Of a stretch of 63,039 nt of DNA, positions 45,131 to 55,383 are shown piece by piece; position 1 is the stretch's first letter, and each line of letters starts with the position of its first letter. Below the pieces are notes generated by a model. The model saw only the letters and a list, made by a program, of their open reading frames with translations. It was not told the origin of the DNA and did no database searches. The DNA is from Anaerococcus vaginalis ATCC 51170 (GTDB taxonomy: Bacteria > Bacillota > Clostridia > Tissierellales > Peptoniphilaceae), in contig NZ_GG700527.1 in NCBI RefSeq assembly GCF_000163295.1, positions 1,009,695 through 1,072,733 on the forward strand. Reading direction: 5' to 3'. A program made the position numbers and the translations under genes.

Positions 45131-45678
45131 TATCTGTTTTCCTTATCTACAAATCCTATATCATAAATCGGGAAAAATCTTAAAAATGCGTGCCCTACAA
45201 TTTTTTCTTCGGAAATCGGACCAAAATTTCTTGAGTCATTGCTTGCATTTGGAAGTCTATTATCTCCCATAACAAAATATTCTCCTTCGCCAACTTCCCA
45301 AGATGAATTTTCATTTGTTGTTAGGGTTTCTTCGTTATTTATATAATTTTCTTCGTAGATTTCTCCGTTTACATACACATTTCCATCTTTTACTTCTATA
45401 TTATCTCCTGGCATACCAACTATTCTTTTTATATACAAAGTATCTTCTTGGTCTGGAGCATTAATTATTACAATATCTGCCCTATTATATCCCTTAAAAT
45501 GTTTTGAAACTTTGTCAACAAATAGCATATCGCCACTATGTAATGTATTTAGCATAGAATTTCCTTCAACTTTTGTTGCATCCATTATAAAAATCTTTAT
45601 AACAAAAGCAATTGCCAATGCCAAAAGTATTGTTTTTATCCAATCAAGAAATTCTAAATCATTAGATTTTTCTGTCAT
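45130..45678 (-). CDS. lepB: Signal peptidase I
   Basis: 182 residues. One N-terminal transmembrane helix (about 13-30) and an extracellular serine-lysine protease domain. [21 protein letters not shown] holds the catalytic Ser; [17 protein letters not shown] holds the general-base Lys; [19 protein letters not shown] is box E. It cleaves secretory signal peptides. It has its own TTGGAA/TATAAT promoter and overlaps lepA by 1 nt. In Bacillus the lepA-upstream slot carries gpr and spoIIP, sporulation genes, which are absent here. Confidence 0.95.
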   Translation of the reverse strand: MTEKSNDLEFLDWIKTILLALAIAFVIKIFIMDATKVEGNSMLNTLHSGDMLFVDKVSKHFKGYNRADIVIINAPDQEDTLYIKRIVGMPGDNIEVKDGNVYVNGEIYEENYINNEETLTTNENSSWEVGEGEYFVMGDNRLPNASNDSRNFGPISEEKIVGHAFLRFFPIYDIGFVDKENR

Positions 45679-45700
45679 ATAACACCTCTCTCATTTTATA

Positions 45701-45729
45701 ATTATAAACGAATATCTCAAAAGTTCCAA
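45701..45729 (-). promoter_or_regulatory. Promoter of lepB-lepA
   Basis: TTGGAA (45724-45729), 17 nt, TATAAT (45701-45706) on the minus strand, about 25 nt before the lepB start. Confidence 0.72.
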
Positions 45730-45758
45730 ATATTTTAATATTTAAAATTTATAAAGAT

Positions 45759-45787
45759 TTGTAATAAATATAGTTTTATGGTAAAAT
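45759..45787 (+). promoter_or_regulatory. Promoter of rpsT
   Basis: TTGTAA (45759-45764), 17 nt, TAAAAT (45782-45787), with TG one base before the -10 (extended -10). It is divergent from the lepB promoter, with 29 nt between the two -35 boxes. Confidence 0.7.
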
Positions 45788-45818
45788 AAATCAGTCGATA
45801 TAAATTGGGGGTGAAAAA

Positions 45819-46085
45819 ATGGCAAACATTAAATCAGCAATAAAAAGAATTGATGTAACAAGAAAACAAACTGCTAGAAATAAATCAGCAAAATCTGAAA
45901 TAAAAACTTATGTTAAAAAATTTGAAGAAGCTATTGCAAATAATGATAGCGAAAAAGCTAATGAACTTTTCAAAACTGTTGATAAAAAAGTAAAACAAGC
46001 AGCAGCTAAAAACATAATTCACAAAAATCAAGCTAGTAGAACAACTTCAAGATTAGCTAAAAAATTAAATTCATTAAACGCTTAA
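45819..46085 (+). CDS. rpsT: 30S ribosomal protein S20
   Basis: 88 residues, rich in Lys and Ala. MANIKSAIKRIDVTRKQTARNKSAKSEIKTYVKKFEEAI and the C-terminal KNIIHKNQASRTTSRLAKKLNSLNA are the standard S20 helices that bind 16S rRNA. GGGGGTG precedes the ATG. It is the one plus-strand ribosomal gene here and stands alone, between its own promoter and a long composite terminator. Its neighbour holA converges from the right, as in Bacillus, where comEC-holA/rpsT is the order. Confidence 0.98.
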   Translation: MANIKSAIKRIDVTRKQTARNKSAKSEIKTYVKKFEEAIANNDSEKANELFKTVDKKVKQAAAKNIIHKNQASRTTSRLAKKLNSLNA

Positions 46086-46087
46086 TT

Positions 46088-46152
46088 TTTAGTCGGTTCA
46101 TTCAAACTTGCGACTTAGAAAAGTCGCCAAGATTAGAATGAGTCGATTTTTT
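46088..46152 (+). terminator. Composite terminator after rpsT
   Basis: Outer 13-pair stem with G-U pairs (46091-46103 with 46136-46148) encloses a second hairpin CTTGCGACTT/AAGTCGC(C)AAG (46107-46116 with 46121-46131). T7 follows. It reaches the holA stop codon. Confidence 0.85.
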
Positions 46153-47165
46153 TATTTTGAGAATTTTTCTATAAAAATTAACATATTTAAATTCATATCA
46201 AAATCTTCACTTTTTTGTTTTAAGTCGCAAGTGTATAAAAAATCTTGCAAATCAAATAATTCATCCAAAGTAAAATTCCCAATAAAACTTTTATCTTTTC
46301 TAAGTTCAAAATTTGATATGCCCAAAGATTTTTGCATAAAGGAATCATTGTAAGAATCTTTTGATAAAATTTTTATTCCAATTAAATTTCTAATGTGTCT
46401 TACTAGCATATAGAAAATTTTAAATATTTCATCAATATCCTTTGCCATAAATAAATATGTATTCATAGCAGTTTTTGTATCCCTTTTTGACAGAGCATCT
46501 GTGAGATTAAAAATATTTAAATCTAAAACTTGGTCTAATTGGTCGTGAACATCTTCCAATAAAACCTCGCTTTTATCGGAATTTGCAATAATTTTATCAA
46601 CTGTATTTATAATTTCATAAAGGTCGATTTGTGAATTTTTATTTAAATATGAAAACCTATCAATTATTTCATTTATATAAGATTTTTTGATTTTTTTATT
46701 ATTTTTTACAAATCTTTTTCCAATAAAAGAAACAAGTTCATTATTATTTAGCCTATCAATTTCTACAACATTTCCATTTTTCTTGATTGCCTTGTAAAAT
46801 TTTCCTTTAAATACACTTTCATCAGATATTATTATTAATGTCAAAAAATCAGCTAAATTTTCTATATCTTCAATAATCAAATTACAAATTTCCTCATAAT
46901 CTTTTATATTATTTTTAGATAAGTCGATATTTCTCCAAATCACAACTTTTTTATCTTCCATTATTGGATATGTATCCATGGCAGTTTTTATGTCCTCAAG
47001 GCTTTTTTTGCCCTTAATTTCTATATAATTAAAGTCAGGAAAAGAAATTAAATCCTTAGCTTGATCTATAATTGTTTCTTTTAGATATTCTTCTTTTGAA
47101 TCGATTAGATAAATTCCCTTGCTTTTTTTTGAAAAAAGTTCAGTCATAAATTCCTTATAATTCAT
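46152..47165 (-). CDS. holA: DNA polymerase III subunit delta
   Basis: 337 residues. The clamp-loader delta subunit, which opens the beta sliding clamp. The N-terminal AAA-like segment (GIYLIDSKEEYLKETIIDQ), the middle ADFLTLIIISDESVFKGKFYKAIKKNGNVVEI and the C-terminal collar (VHDQLDQVLDLNIFNLTDALSKRDTKTAMNTYLFMAKD) fit the family, which is weakly conserved. It overlaps comEC by 4 nt (ATGA), the classic Firmicute coupling. It converges on rpsT. Confidence 0.93.
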   Translation of the reverse strand: MNYKEFMTELFSKKSKGIYLIDSKEEYLKETIIDQAKDLISFPDFNYIEIKGKKSLEDIKTAMDTYPIMEDKKVVIWRNIDLSKNNIKDYEEICNLIIEDIENLADFLTLIIISDESVFKGKFYKAIKKNGNVVEIDRLNNNELVSFIGKRFVKNNKKIKKSYINEIIDRFSYLNKNSQIDLYEIINTVDKIIANSDKSEVLLEDVHDQLDQVLDLNIFNLTDALSKRDTKTAMNTYLFMAKDIDEIFKIFYMLVRHIRNLIGIKILSKDSYNDSFMQKSLGISNFELRKDKSFIGNFTLDELFDLQDFLYTCDLKQKSEDFDMNLNMLIFIEKFSK

Positions 47166-49342
47166 CTAAAAAATCCTCCTTTCACATATTTTTTTACCTT
47201 AAATGAATTCTTGTAAAATTCTATCTTACAAAACCCATCTTTTTGAGTATTGTATATTTTAACATTTTTTAAATTATCTAAGACTTCTTTTGATGGGTGT
47301 CCATAAGTATTTTTTCTTCCAGCTGAAATTAAAGCGACTTGTGGACTTGTTTTATTTACAAATTCCTTTGAAGTTGAAAATCTTGAGCCATGATGGGAAA
47401 CTTTTAAAATATCAATATCTCTTGCAACTTTTTGTTCATACTCCATCGGCAAATCTCCCATAGTCAAAATTTTAAAATTATTTATCCTAATTAAAAGAGG
47501 CATAGAATTAGAATTTTCATCACCAGAAAAATTTTCTAAACATTCAACGCTAAAATTTTTTCCTTTGTAAATATTACCCTCTTTCATTTCCATAAAATTA
47601 TATTTTTCCCCTAGATTTTTATTATAAATATTAGAAATTACAGGACCAATTTCAAATTCATTTTTCAATTTTTCCAAAGCACCAGAATGATCCTTATCCT
47701 CATGAGATATAAAAACCGCCTTGATTTTTTTTACTCCTTTTGCCTTTAAAAAAGCTATAGCTATTTTTTCAGTTGATGAATAATTTTTGTACGAAACTTC
47801 CCCACAATCAAACAAATAAAAATCGCCCTTATCTTCCAAAATAAAAAAATCTCCCTGCCCTATATCAAGCATTTGATAGGAAATCGGCTTATTTTTATCT
47901 TTTACAATAGAAAAAATCACTATAATCATAGAAATCGCCAAAAATTTTTTTGCCCTAAGTTTTTTATTTTTAAATTTCACAAGTATAAACAAGAGTATTA
48001 AATAATAAAAACTAATTAAGATTGACTCTTTCGGAAAATCCAAGCCAAAAATTGTAAAATTACTCAAAAAATATGCTATATCCATGATAGATTTTATCAA
48101 AAAATCCAAAATAAAGAAAAAACCAGCTAAGAATCCGCCAAATATGGGATATAAAATAATTATCCCAAAAATTATGTACATACTTATAGAAAAAATTGGA
48201 ACAACCAAAAAATTCGCAAAAAAATTAAGCAAATTAAAATATCCATAATAGTAAATCACATGAAAAGCCAAAGTTATTTGCAAGCAAAGAATAAAAATTA
48301 TGTATTTTTTTAAATAAGAGAAATTTTTCCCCCTTACAAGTTTTGGATAAATCTCATAAATTGCAAATCCTGCCAAAAACGAAAGAATAAATCCAGAATT
48401 TAAAATTGCAAAAGGATTTGCAAATAAAATTAATAACATGGCTACAATGAGATTTTTTCCTGTATCCTTGCCTTTTTTTAGTAAAAATGCTAAATAAGAT
48501 AAAACGTATATAAATAAAACTCTCAAAACCGAAAATGGAAATGAAATTAAATAGGCATAAAATAAAGAAATTCCCAAAGAAATCGGATAAGCGTACTTGT
48601 AAGAAATATTTGCTTTTATCAATAAAAATATTAACAAAGCCATCAATAAATCAATGTGAAGACCAGAAACCGCAAAAATATGAGCTAAGCCTAATTTCGA
48701 AAGACCTTGCCTATATTCAAATCTATCCGAAAGAATAACAGCTTTTACAAAAGAAAAAGAATCCTTAGACAAATTTTTTTCAAACACCTTATTAATATAT
48801 TGGTTAAAATTTTTCTTGGTTTTTAAAAAAATAGAAGAAGATTCTCCCAATTTTTCAAAAGATTTTATATCAAGCTTGCTTTTTATTTTTTTAGATAATA
48901 AATACTTCCTATAAGAAAATAAATATGGATTGGTGTTTGTAGTAGGCATGGAAATATTGCAATTTGCCCTTAACCTATCACCTATTTCAAAATTTTTATC
49001 AGATATAAAAGTCGATTTTTCATCTATTTTTTTATCCATATTTTTTGCTTTTACATAATAAGTATAGAAATTATCGTTTTTAATTTTTTCAACAACAGTT
49101 AAATTTAAATCTAAATTATCATATTTTTCAAGCTTATAAAAATGAAAATTAAAAGACGCCAAAAAAATTCCAAGAGAAAATCCAAAAAACAAAAAAGAAA
49201 GAGAAGATTTTTTTACAAAAAGAAAAATTCCACATACAAATAAGCCTATAATCACAAACAAAAAATCATAAGCCTCAAAATAAGTGAAAATTCCTATACC
49301 AGATATTAAAGAAATAAGTAAAAAAAACAAATTTTTTCTCAT
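47162..49342 (-). CDS. comEC: DNA internalization competence protein ComEC/Rec2
   Basis: 726 residues, a polytopic channel thought to bring single-stranded DNA across the membrane. An N-terminal DUF4131/OB-like domain (about 60-170) is followed by the Competence domain with about ten helices (LGLAHIFAVSGLHIDLLMALLIFLL, about 210-480). A C-terminal metallo-beta-lactamase domain has HEDKDHSGALEKL (about 545) and SHHGSRFSTS (about 648). With comF, also in this window, this suggests natural-transformation machinery, but comEA and the pilus genes are not here. GGGAG precedes ATG. Confidence 0.95.
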   Translation of the reverse strand: MRKNLFFLLISLISGIGIFTYFEAYDFLFVIIGLFVCGIFLFVKKSSLSFLFFGFSLGIFLASFNFHFYKLEKYDNLDLNLTVVEKIKNDNFYTYYVKAKNMDKKIDEKSTFISDKNFEIGDRLRANCNISMPTTNTNPYLFSYRKYLLSKKIKSKLDIKSFEKLGESSSIFLKTKKNFNQYINKVFEKNLSKDSFSFVKAVILSDRFEYRQGLSKLGLAHIFAVSGLHIDLLMALLIFLLIKANISYKYAYPISLGISLFYAYLISFPFSVLRVLFIYVLSYLAFLLKKGKDTGKNLIVAMLLILFANPFAILNSGFILSFLAGFAIYEIYPKLVRGKNFSYLKKYIIFILCLQITLAFHVIYYYGYFNLLNFFANFLVVPIFSISMYIIFGIIILYPIFGGFLAGFFFILDFLIKSIMDIAYFLSNFTIFGLDFPKESILISFYYLILLFILVKFKNKKLRAKKFLAISMIIVIFSIVKDKNKPISYQMLDIGQGDFFILEDKGDFYLFDCGEVSYKNYSSTEKIAIAFLKAKGVKKIKAVFISHEDKDHSGALEKLKNEFEIGPVISNIYNKNLGEKYNFMEMKEGNIYKGKNFSVECLENFSGDENSNSMPLLIRINNFKILTMGDLPMEYEQKVARDIDILKVSHHGSRFSTSKEFVNKTSPQVALISAGRKNTYGHPSKEVLDNLKNVKIYNTQKDGFCKIEFYKNSFKVKKYVKGGFFR

Positions 49343-49358
49343 AAGATTCTCCCAATAT

Positions 49359-49378
49359 GATTATAACATATGATATAA
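49359..49378. promoter_or_regulatory. Overlapping divergent -10 boxes for comEC and the AlaX-like gene
   Basis: TATAAT on the minus strand (49359-49364, for comEC) and TATAAT on the plus strand (49373-49378, for the AlaX-like gene) lie 8 nt apart. Neither has a convincing -35, so both would be weak and may compete. Confidence 0.45.
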
Positions 49379-49396
49379 TAATTTAGAGGTAATTTT

Positions 49397-50143
49397 ATGA
49401 AGGATTTGTTATATATTAGTCATCCACAAATAAATCAAATAAGCGCCAAAATTGTAAAAAGAAAATACGAAGATGATACAACAAAAATAATTTTGGACAG
49501 GAGTATTTTTATGCCTAATTCTTCCTATTTATTAGATGAAAATCCAAAAATTTCGGAAAATGAGCTTTTGGATGTTGAGTTTATAAATGGAAATTTAGTT
49601 CATACAATAAAAAATAAACCCCAAAAATCATCTGTAATTCTTTCTTTAGACAAAAATACCAGAGAAAAAAATTTATCGTATAATACAGCTTTTTATATTT
49701 TTAAATCTCTGTTTGCTAAATTTTATAATAACAAGGAAGTTTCTTTAAAAATCAAAAATTCTTATGGGCAAATAAAAATTTCCAATTTCTATGATGATTT
49801 TATTGCCGATGATTTTTTGAAAATTTTTAATAAAATAATTGATTTGGGATTAAAAATAAATAAGGATAAAGATTTTGTTTGGATAAATGGTTTTGAACGA
49901 GAAAATAATTTTGGAGTTTATTTAAATAATACAAAAGATTTAGAAGGAATTTTTATTCTTTCTATAGAAAAAATCGAAAAAAATCTCTTTATTGATTTTA
50001 TAACAGGATCTGACTACAAAAATTTTACAAATAATAATATAGAAATAATTAATAATATTAAAAAAATATCTTTTGATGACTTAAATTCTTCTGAAAAAAT
50101 CAGAAAAATAATTTCACTTATTCAAAAATCTAGGTATAAATAA
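49397..50143 (+). CDS. Degenerate AlaX-like protein
   Basis: 248 residues. The opening LLYISHPQINQISAKIVKR, TTKIILDRSIFMPNSSYLLDENP, ELLDVEFINGNLVHTI and SVILSLDKNTREKNLSYNTAFYIFKS follow the strand order of AlaX-type trans-editing proteins, related to the AlaRS/ThrRS editing domain. The zinc HxxxH of that helix would fall at about 96-100, but here it reads NTAFY, and the GGGQPSD loop is absent. So it is unlikely to hydrolyse mischarged tRNA through that site. It might bind tRNA without catalysis, or be a decaying gene. The assignment rests on pattern and is moderate. The start follows GAGGTAA. Confidence 0.5.
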   Translation: MKDLLYISHPQINQISAKIVKRKYEDDTTKIILDRSIFMPNSSYLLDENPKISENELLDVEFINGNLVHTIKNKPQKSSVILSLDKNTREKNLSYNTAFYIFKSLFAKFYNNKEVSLKIKNSYGQIKISNFYDDFIADDFLKIFNKIIDLGLKINKDKDFVWINGFERENNFGVYLNNTKDLEGIFILSIEKIEKNLFIDFITGSDYKNFTNNNIEIINNIKKISFDDLNSSEKIRKIISLIQKSRYK

Positions 50144-50182
50144 AAGCTCTTGCATTAATTTTTTTGCAAGAGCCTTTTTTTT
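50142..50182. terminator. Bidirectional terminator between the AlaX-like gene and leuS
   Basis: GCTCTTGCA/TGCAAGAGC (50146-50154 with 50165-50173), flanked by A-rich and T-rich runs on both sides. The T run reaches the leuS stop at 50181. Confidence 0.9.
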
Positions 50183-52589
50183 ATTTTACAAGCAAGTTTA
50201 ATATTTTTCCTGGTACATATATTACCTTAAATATTTCCTTACCATCTATATTTTTTTGAATATTTTGATCATTTTCTGCAATTGTTACAGCTTCTTCTTG
50301 GTCTGCATCTTTTGCAATTTTTATTGTAGCCCTAACTTTTCCATTTACTTGAACAGGAAGTTCGATTGAATCATATTCAAGTTTACTTTCATCATAAGTT
50401 GGCCAGCTTGTTTCATTTAATTCGCCTTCAAAACCAATTTCTTCCCACAATTCTTCAGTTAAGTGAGGAGCAACTGGATTTAATAAAATCAAATAAGTTT
50501 TGAAATCTTTTTTTGTAATTTTTCCAATATTTCTCATTTCATTCAATAAGGTCATAAGTGAAGCTATTGCTGTATTATATTTTAATGATTCATAATCCTC
50601 AGAAACTTTTTTAATAGTTTGGTTAATTAAAATTTCAATTTCTTTTGTGTAAGAATCTCCATCTTCTACTAAATCGTAAAGATTAAATACTCTTTCCAAA
50701 TATTTTCTACAACCCTTAACCCCTTCATCTGACCATGGAGCTGTTGATCTAAAATCTCCAATGAACATTTCATAGCATCTTAGAGTATCTGCTCCATAAT
50801 CTCTTACAATATCATCAGGATTTACAACATTGCCTCTTGATTTTGACATTTTTTGATGGTCTTCTCCCAAAATCATTCCGTGAGAAGTTCTTTTTTGATA
50901 TGGTTCTTTTGTTGGAACTTTTCCTATATCATATAAAAATTTGTGCCAAAATCTTGAATATAATAAGTGAAGAGTTGTGTGTTCCATTCCACCATTGTAC
51001 CAATCAACTGGTGTGTAATAATCTAAACTTTCTTTGCTTGAAAGATCTTCATTATTATTTGGATCTGTATATCTTAAATAATACCAAGAAGATCCAGCCC
51101 ATTGCGGCATGGTGTCAGTTTCTCTTTTTGCTGGCTTTCCACAAATTGGACAAGTCGTATTTACAAATTCATCAATTTTTGAAAGTGGGCTTTCGCCATC
51201 ATCTGTTACTTCGTAAGATTCAACATCTGGTAATTTTATTGGAAGATTTTCTTCCTTTTCTGGAACCCATCCATGTTCCTCACAATAAATCATAGGGATT
51301 GGTTCTCCCCAATATCTTTGTCTAGAAAATACCCAATCTCTCAATTTATAATTTACCTTAGCAGATCCTAGATTTTTTTCTTCAACAAATTCTATCATTT
51401 TATTTTTAGCTTCTTCTACAGATAGACCATTTAGAAAATCGGAATTTATTAAAATCCCCTTATCAATTGAAGTTGTTGGTAAATTTTCATCGCCTGTATC
51501 AATTACTGGAACAATAGGCATATCAAATTTTTGTGCAAATTCAAAATCCCTATCATCGTGAGCAGGTACTGCCATTATAGCTCCTGTTCCATAAGAAATT
51601 AATACATAATCAGAAATCCAAATTGGAATTTCTTTTCCATTTATAGGATTTATTGCAGAAATTCCATCAAGCATTACGCCAGTTTTTTCTTTTGTAAGCT
51701 CACTTCTTTCAAAATCTGATTTTTTCTTTGCAAAATCTTGATATTCTTTTACATCATCCAAATTTTTAATTTCATCTTTAAATTCTTCAAGCATTGGATG
51801 TTCAGGAGCTATTACCATATAAGTTGCCCCAAAAATTGTATCAGGTCTTGTTGTGTAGACATTTAATTTGTAATCTTTATCTTTTAAAGAAAAATTAATT
51901 TCTGCCCCGTGGCTTCTTCCAATCCAATTTTTTTGTTGAGTTTTTATTTTTTCTTCATAATCAACTTCATCCAAATCATCAATAAGTCTATCGGCATATT
52001 CTGTGATTTTTAGCATCCATTGATTTTTAACCTTGTGAGTAACTTCAGACCCACATCTTTCACATTTTCCATCTACAACTTCTTCATTAGCAAGACCAAC
52101 CTTACAAGAAGGACACCAGTTTACTGGCATTTCTTTTTTGTAAGCTAGACCATGTTTATATAATTGAATGAAAATCCATTGAGTCCATTTGTAATAATTT
52201 GGATCTGTTGTATTTACTTCTTTGGACCAATCAAATGAAAATCCAATAGATTTCATTTGCGCTTTGAAATTTTCGATATTATTTTTTGTTACAATTGAAG
52301 GATGAATGTGATTTTTTATAGCATAATTTTCTGTAGGAAGTCCAAAAGCATCCCAGCCCATAGGATAAATTACATTTTCTCCTTGAAGTCTTCTTTTTCT
52401 TGCAACAATATCTAAAGCTGTGTATGGTCTTGGGTGGCCAACATGAAGACCTTGACCTGAAGGATAAGGAAATTCTACGAGTGGATAGAATTTTTTCTTA
52501 TTTTTATCAATTACTGATTTAAAAGTTTCATTTTCATCCCATTTTTTTTGCCATTTTTTTTCGATGGCATTTGGATTATATTCTCTCAT
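50181..52589 (-). CDS. leuS: Leucyl-tRNA synthetase
   Basis: 802 residues, a class I synthetase. HVGH at residues 49-52 (the HIGH motif), KMSKSRGN near 578, the CP1 editing insertion (about 220-390, including [14 protein letters not shown]), a zinc pair region ([22 protein letters not shown], near 160) and the C-terminal anticodon domain are all intact. It charges tRNA-Leu and clears mischarged Ile, Val or Met. Start ATG follows GGAG. asnS is 9 nt upstream and the pair is probably co-transcribed. No T-box is visible before asnS or leuS. Confidence 0.97.
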   Translation of the reverse strand: MREYNPNAIEKKWQKKWDENETFKSVIDKNKKKFYPLVEFPYPSGQGLHVGHPRPYTALDIVARKRRLQGENVIYPMGWDAFGLPTENYAIKNHIHPSIVTKNNIENFKAQMKSIGFSFDWSKEVNTTDPNYYKWTQWIFIQLYKHGLAYKKEMPVNWCPSCKVGLANEEVVDGKCERCGSEVTHKVKNQWMLKITEYADRLIDDLDEVDYEEKIKTQQKNWIGRSHGAEINFSLKDKDYKLNVYTTRPDTIFGATYMVIAPEHPMLEEFKDEIKNLDDVKEYQDFAKKKSDFERSELTKEKTGVMLDGISAINPINGKEIPIWISDYVLISYGTGAIMAVPAHDDRDFEFAQKFDMPIVPVIDTGDENLPTTSIDKGILINSDFLNGLSVEEAKNKMIEFVEEKNLGSAKVNYKLRDWVFSRQRYWGEPIPMIYCEEHGWVPEKEENLPIKLPDVESYEVTDDGESPLSKIDEFVNTTCPICGKPAKRETDTMPQWAGSSWYYLRYTDPNNNEDLSSKESLDYYTPVDWYNGGMEHTTLHLLYSRFWHKFLYDIGKVPTKEPYQKRTSHGMILGEDHQKMSKSRGNVVNPDDIVRDYGADTLRCYEMFIGDFRSTAPWSDEGVKGCRKYLERVFNLYDLVEDGDSYTKEIEILINQTIKKVSEDYESLKYNTAIASLMTLLNEMRNIGKITKKDFKTYLILLNPVAPHLTEELWEEIGFEGELNETSWPTYDESKLEYDSIELPVQVNGKVRATIKIAKDADQEEAVTIAENDQNIQKNIDGKEIFKVIYVPGKILNLLVK

Positions 52590-52598
52590 TTTTTCTCC

Positions 52599-53987
52599 TT
52601 AGTTTTTTGTTGCAAAAGATTTTACTGTTCTTGGGTAAGGGATTACGTCACGAATATTTTTCATTCCTGTAAGATACATTACTGCTCTTTCAAATCCAAG
52701 ACCATAACCTGAGTGAACTACTGTTCCATATTTTCTTAAATCTAAATAATTTTGATAATCTTCAAGTTTTAGTCCATTATCTTCCATAGATTTTACAAGC
52801 TCATCATATCTTTCTTCCCTTTGACTTCCACCAATTAATTCTCCTACAGCAGGAACTAACATATCAAAAGCTGCAACAGTTTTTCCATCTTCATTTCTTC
52901 TCATATAAAATGCCTTTATATCTTTTGGATAATCTGTAACAAAAACTGGACCATCAACTATTTTTTCTGATAAATATCTTTCATGCTCAGTTTGAAGATC
53001 CATTCCCCATTTTACAGGATATTCAAAATCAACATCAGCTTCTTGTAATTTTTCTATAGCCTCAGTATAAGTAATTCTTGCAAATTTTGCATCTTTAACT
53101 TTTGTAAGTCTTTCAATCAAAGTATCATCAACTCTTTCGTTGAAAAATTCAATTTCATCCTTACAATTTTCTAAAACAAAACTTATCATATATTTCATCA
53201 TATCTTCAGCCACATCCATGCACACATTATAATCTGCAAAAGCAATTTCTGGTTCAATCATCCAAAATTCCGCAGCGTGTCTTGGTGTGTTTGATTCTTC
53301 AGCCCTAAAAGTTGGACCAAAAGTATAAATATTAGATAAGGCAAGAGCATAATCTTCTGCCTCAAGTTGTCCTGAAACTGTTAAATAAGATTTTTTTCCA
53401 AAGAAATCTTTAGAATAATCAACTTTTCCATCCTTATTTAAATCTAATTTATCTAAATTTTGAGTGGTAACTTGGAACATTTCTCCAGCACCTTCTGTAT
53501 CAGATGCAGTAATTAATGGAGCATTTAAATAAATAAATCCTCTTTCTTGGAAAAATTTATGAAGAGCATAAGCAAGTTTTGATCTTAATCTAAAAACCGC
53601 CCTATAAGTATTAGTTCTAGCTCTTAAATGAGGAATAGTTCTCATATATTCAAGAGATTGTTTTTGTTTTTGAATAGGAAATTTCTCATCACTGTGACCT
53701 AAAACTTCTACAGATTTTGCTTGAAGTTCGTAGGCTTGTTTGGCATTATTTGTTTTTACAAGAATTCCTTTGATTTTTAATGAAGCTGAAAGATGTTCTT
53801 TTTGTAAATCTTCAAAATTTTCTAATTCTTTTCCAACAACAATTTGAAGGTTTTTAAAAATTGTTCCATCATTTAATTCTATAAAGCCGACATTTTTTGT
53901 AAATCGCGCCTGTCTAATCCATCCTTCAACTATAATTTCTTGGTCGATGTATTTTTCAACATCTTTTTTAATCTCTCTTAATTTCAT
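52599..53987 (-). CDS. asnS: Asparaginyl-tRNA synthetase
   Basis: 462 residues, a class IIb synthetase. It has an N-terminal OB-fold anticodon domain ([29 protein letters not shown]), motif 1 around [23 protein letters not shown], motif 2 [25 protein letters not shown], and motif 3 [22 protein letters not shown]. It charges tRNA-Asn directly. The start overlaps rarA by 20 nt; GAGG and AAGG both lie at usable distances. The order rarA-asnS-leuS is dense and on one strand. Confidence 0.96.
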   Translation of the reverse strand: MKLREIKKDVEKYIDQEIIVEGWIRQARFTKNVGFIELNDGTIFKNLQIVVGKELENFEDLQKEHLSASLKIKGILVKTNNAKQAYELQAKSVEVLGHSDEKFPIQKQKQSLEYMRTIPHLRARTNTYRAVFRLRSKLAYALHKFFQERGFIYLNAPLITASDTEGAGEMFQVTTQNLDKLDLNKDGKVDYSKDFFGKKSYLTVSGQLEAEDYALALSNIYTFGPTFRAEESNTPRHAAEFWMIEPEIAFADYNVCMDVAEDMMKYMISFVLENCKDEIEFFNERVDDTLIERLTKVKDAKFARITYTEAIEKLQEADVDFEYPVKWGMDLQTEHERYLSEKIVDGPVFVTDYPKDIKAFYMRRNEDGKTVAAFDMLVPAVGELIGGSQREERYDELVKSMEDNGLKLEDYQNYLDLRKYGTVVHSGYGLGFERAVMYLTGMKNIRDVIPYPRTVKSFATKN

Positions 53988-55299
53988 CCTTATTTCCTCT
54001 CTTAATTTTTTCTAAACTTTCATTAAGTATTTTTTCGTAACCTATATTTTTTGGATTATAAAATTTTTCATCTACAAAGCCATCTGGAAGATAATCTTGT
54101 TTTACATATCCATCATAATCATGAGGGTATAAATAAGTATCTTTAACTAAATTTTTACTTCCTTTATAATGGGTATCTTTTAATTTATTTGGTACTTCCA
54201 AATCTTTTTCATTTTTTACAAAATCCATAGCCTTATTTACAGCAAGGTATGTAGAATTATTTTTCTTTGCTAAAGATAAATATATACAAGTCTCTGCCAA
54301 AATAATTCTTGCCTCTGGCATACCTACAGTATTAATTGCTGTAAAAGTATTTGTAGCAAGGCTTAAAGCGTATGGATCTGCAAGTGAAATATCTTCTGAT
54401 GCAAATATAATCATTCTTCTTGATATGAATTTTATATCTTCCCCGCTATTTAACATTTTTGCCAAATAATAAACCGCTGCATCAGGATCTGAGCCACGCA
54501 TAGATTTTATAAAAGCAGAAATAGTATCATAATGTCTATCTCCATCCCTATCATAAATAGAAATTTTCTTTTGGATAGAATTTATAATACTTTTTCGATC
54601 AACTACTATTATACCTTCTTTATCTTCTTGTGAAAATATTGCAATTTCTAATGCATTCAACAAGGCTCTACAATCCCCGTTAGAATATTTAACCAAAGTA
54701 TTTCTGGCATCATCATCAATTTTTATATTTTTATTTTGTAAAAGCCTATCTCGACTTAAAGCCATATCTATTAATTTTTTTAAATCATCATCTGTATGTG
54801 CTTTTAATTCAAATACATACATTCTAGAAATTAAAGCTTTATTTACTTCAAAATATGGATTTTCTGTTGTAGCTCCTATCAAAATAATTGTAGAATCTTC
54901 AACAAAAGGCAGTAAATAATCTTGTTGACTTTTATTAAATCTATGAATTTCGTCAATAAACAAAATAGTTTTTTTATTTTCAAATTTCAAATTATCTTTT
55001 GCAATTTGAATTTTTTTCTTTAAGTCGTTAATTCCACTAGCTACCGCAGAAACTTTTTCAAAAGCCATATTAGTTGAATTTGAAATAATTTTTGCAAGAG
55101 TAGTTTTGCCAACTCCTGGTGGTCCATAAAAAATAGAAGAATATATTCTATCAGATTTTATCATTCTTCTTAAAATTTTTCCTTCTCCTAGAAGATGATC
55201 TTGTCCTAAAAAATCTTCAATTTTTTCAGGTCTCATCCTGTCAGCTAATGGCGCAGACTTTTCTAGTTCTCTTAATTTATTTAATTCAAATAAGTCCAT
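53968..55299 (-). CDS. rarA: Replication-associated recombination protein RarA
   Basis: 443 residues, an AAA+ ATPase of the RarA/MgsA/WRNIP1 family. [22 protein letters not shown], Walker [17 protein letters not shown], Walker [19 protein letters not shown], sensor [16 protein letters not shown] and a C-terminal tetramerisation domain with the long helices. It acts on stalled or collapsed replication forks. The frame opens with a TTG at 55308, but the ATG at 55299 has GGAT at the right distance and the usual MDLFEL start. It follows a terminator after nrdR and overlaps asnS. Confidence 0.94.
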   Translation of the reverse strand: MDLFELNKLRELEKSAPLADRMRPEKIEDFLGQDHLLGEGKILRRMIKSDRIYSSIFYGPPGVGKTTLAKIISNSTNMAFEKVSAVASGINDLKKKIQIAKDNLKFENKKTILFIDEIHRFNKSQQDYLLPFVEDSTIILIGATTENPYFEVNKALISRMYVFELKAHTDDDLKKLIDMALSRDRLLQNKNIKIDDDARNTLVKYSNGDCRALLNALEIAIFSQEDKEGIIVVDRKSIINSIQKKISIYDRDGDRHYDTISAFIKSMRGSDPDAAVYYLAKMLNSGEDIKFISRRMIIFASEDISLADPYALSLATNTFTAINTVGMPEARIILAETCIYLSLAKKNNSTYLAVNKAMDFVKNEKDLEVPNKLKDTHYKGSKNLVKDTYLYPHDYDGYVKQDYLPDGFVDEKFYNPKNIGYEKILNESLEKIKRGNKDEIKRD

Positions 55300-55314
55300 T
55301 TTATCCAATCTTTC

Positions 55315-55376
55315 AAAAAAAGGACTGTTGCAAAATGAATTTGTTTTTTGTCATTTTCATCTTGCAATAGCCCCTT
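55315..55376 (-). terminator. Terminator between nrdR and rarA
   Basis: A long imperfect stem of about 15 pairs, with one mismatch (55321-55335 with 55361-55376), has a large AT-rich loop and a T-rich tail on the minus strand. It belongs to the GGCTATTGCAA-type terminator family. Confidence 0.75.
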
Positions 55377-55383
55377 AAATTTT

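Noticed and set aside
50837-51295. Plus-strand 152-codon ORF opposite leuS
   Set aside because: Antisense shadow of a highly conserved synthetase; its composition reflects the complementary codons.
52590-55383. T-box or other tRNA-sensing leader before leuS/asnS
   Set aside because: leuS, asnS and rarA are packed with overlaps or 9-nt gaps, leaving no room. No T-box sequence is visible before proS either (30849-30911).
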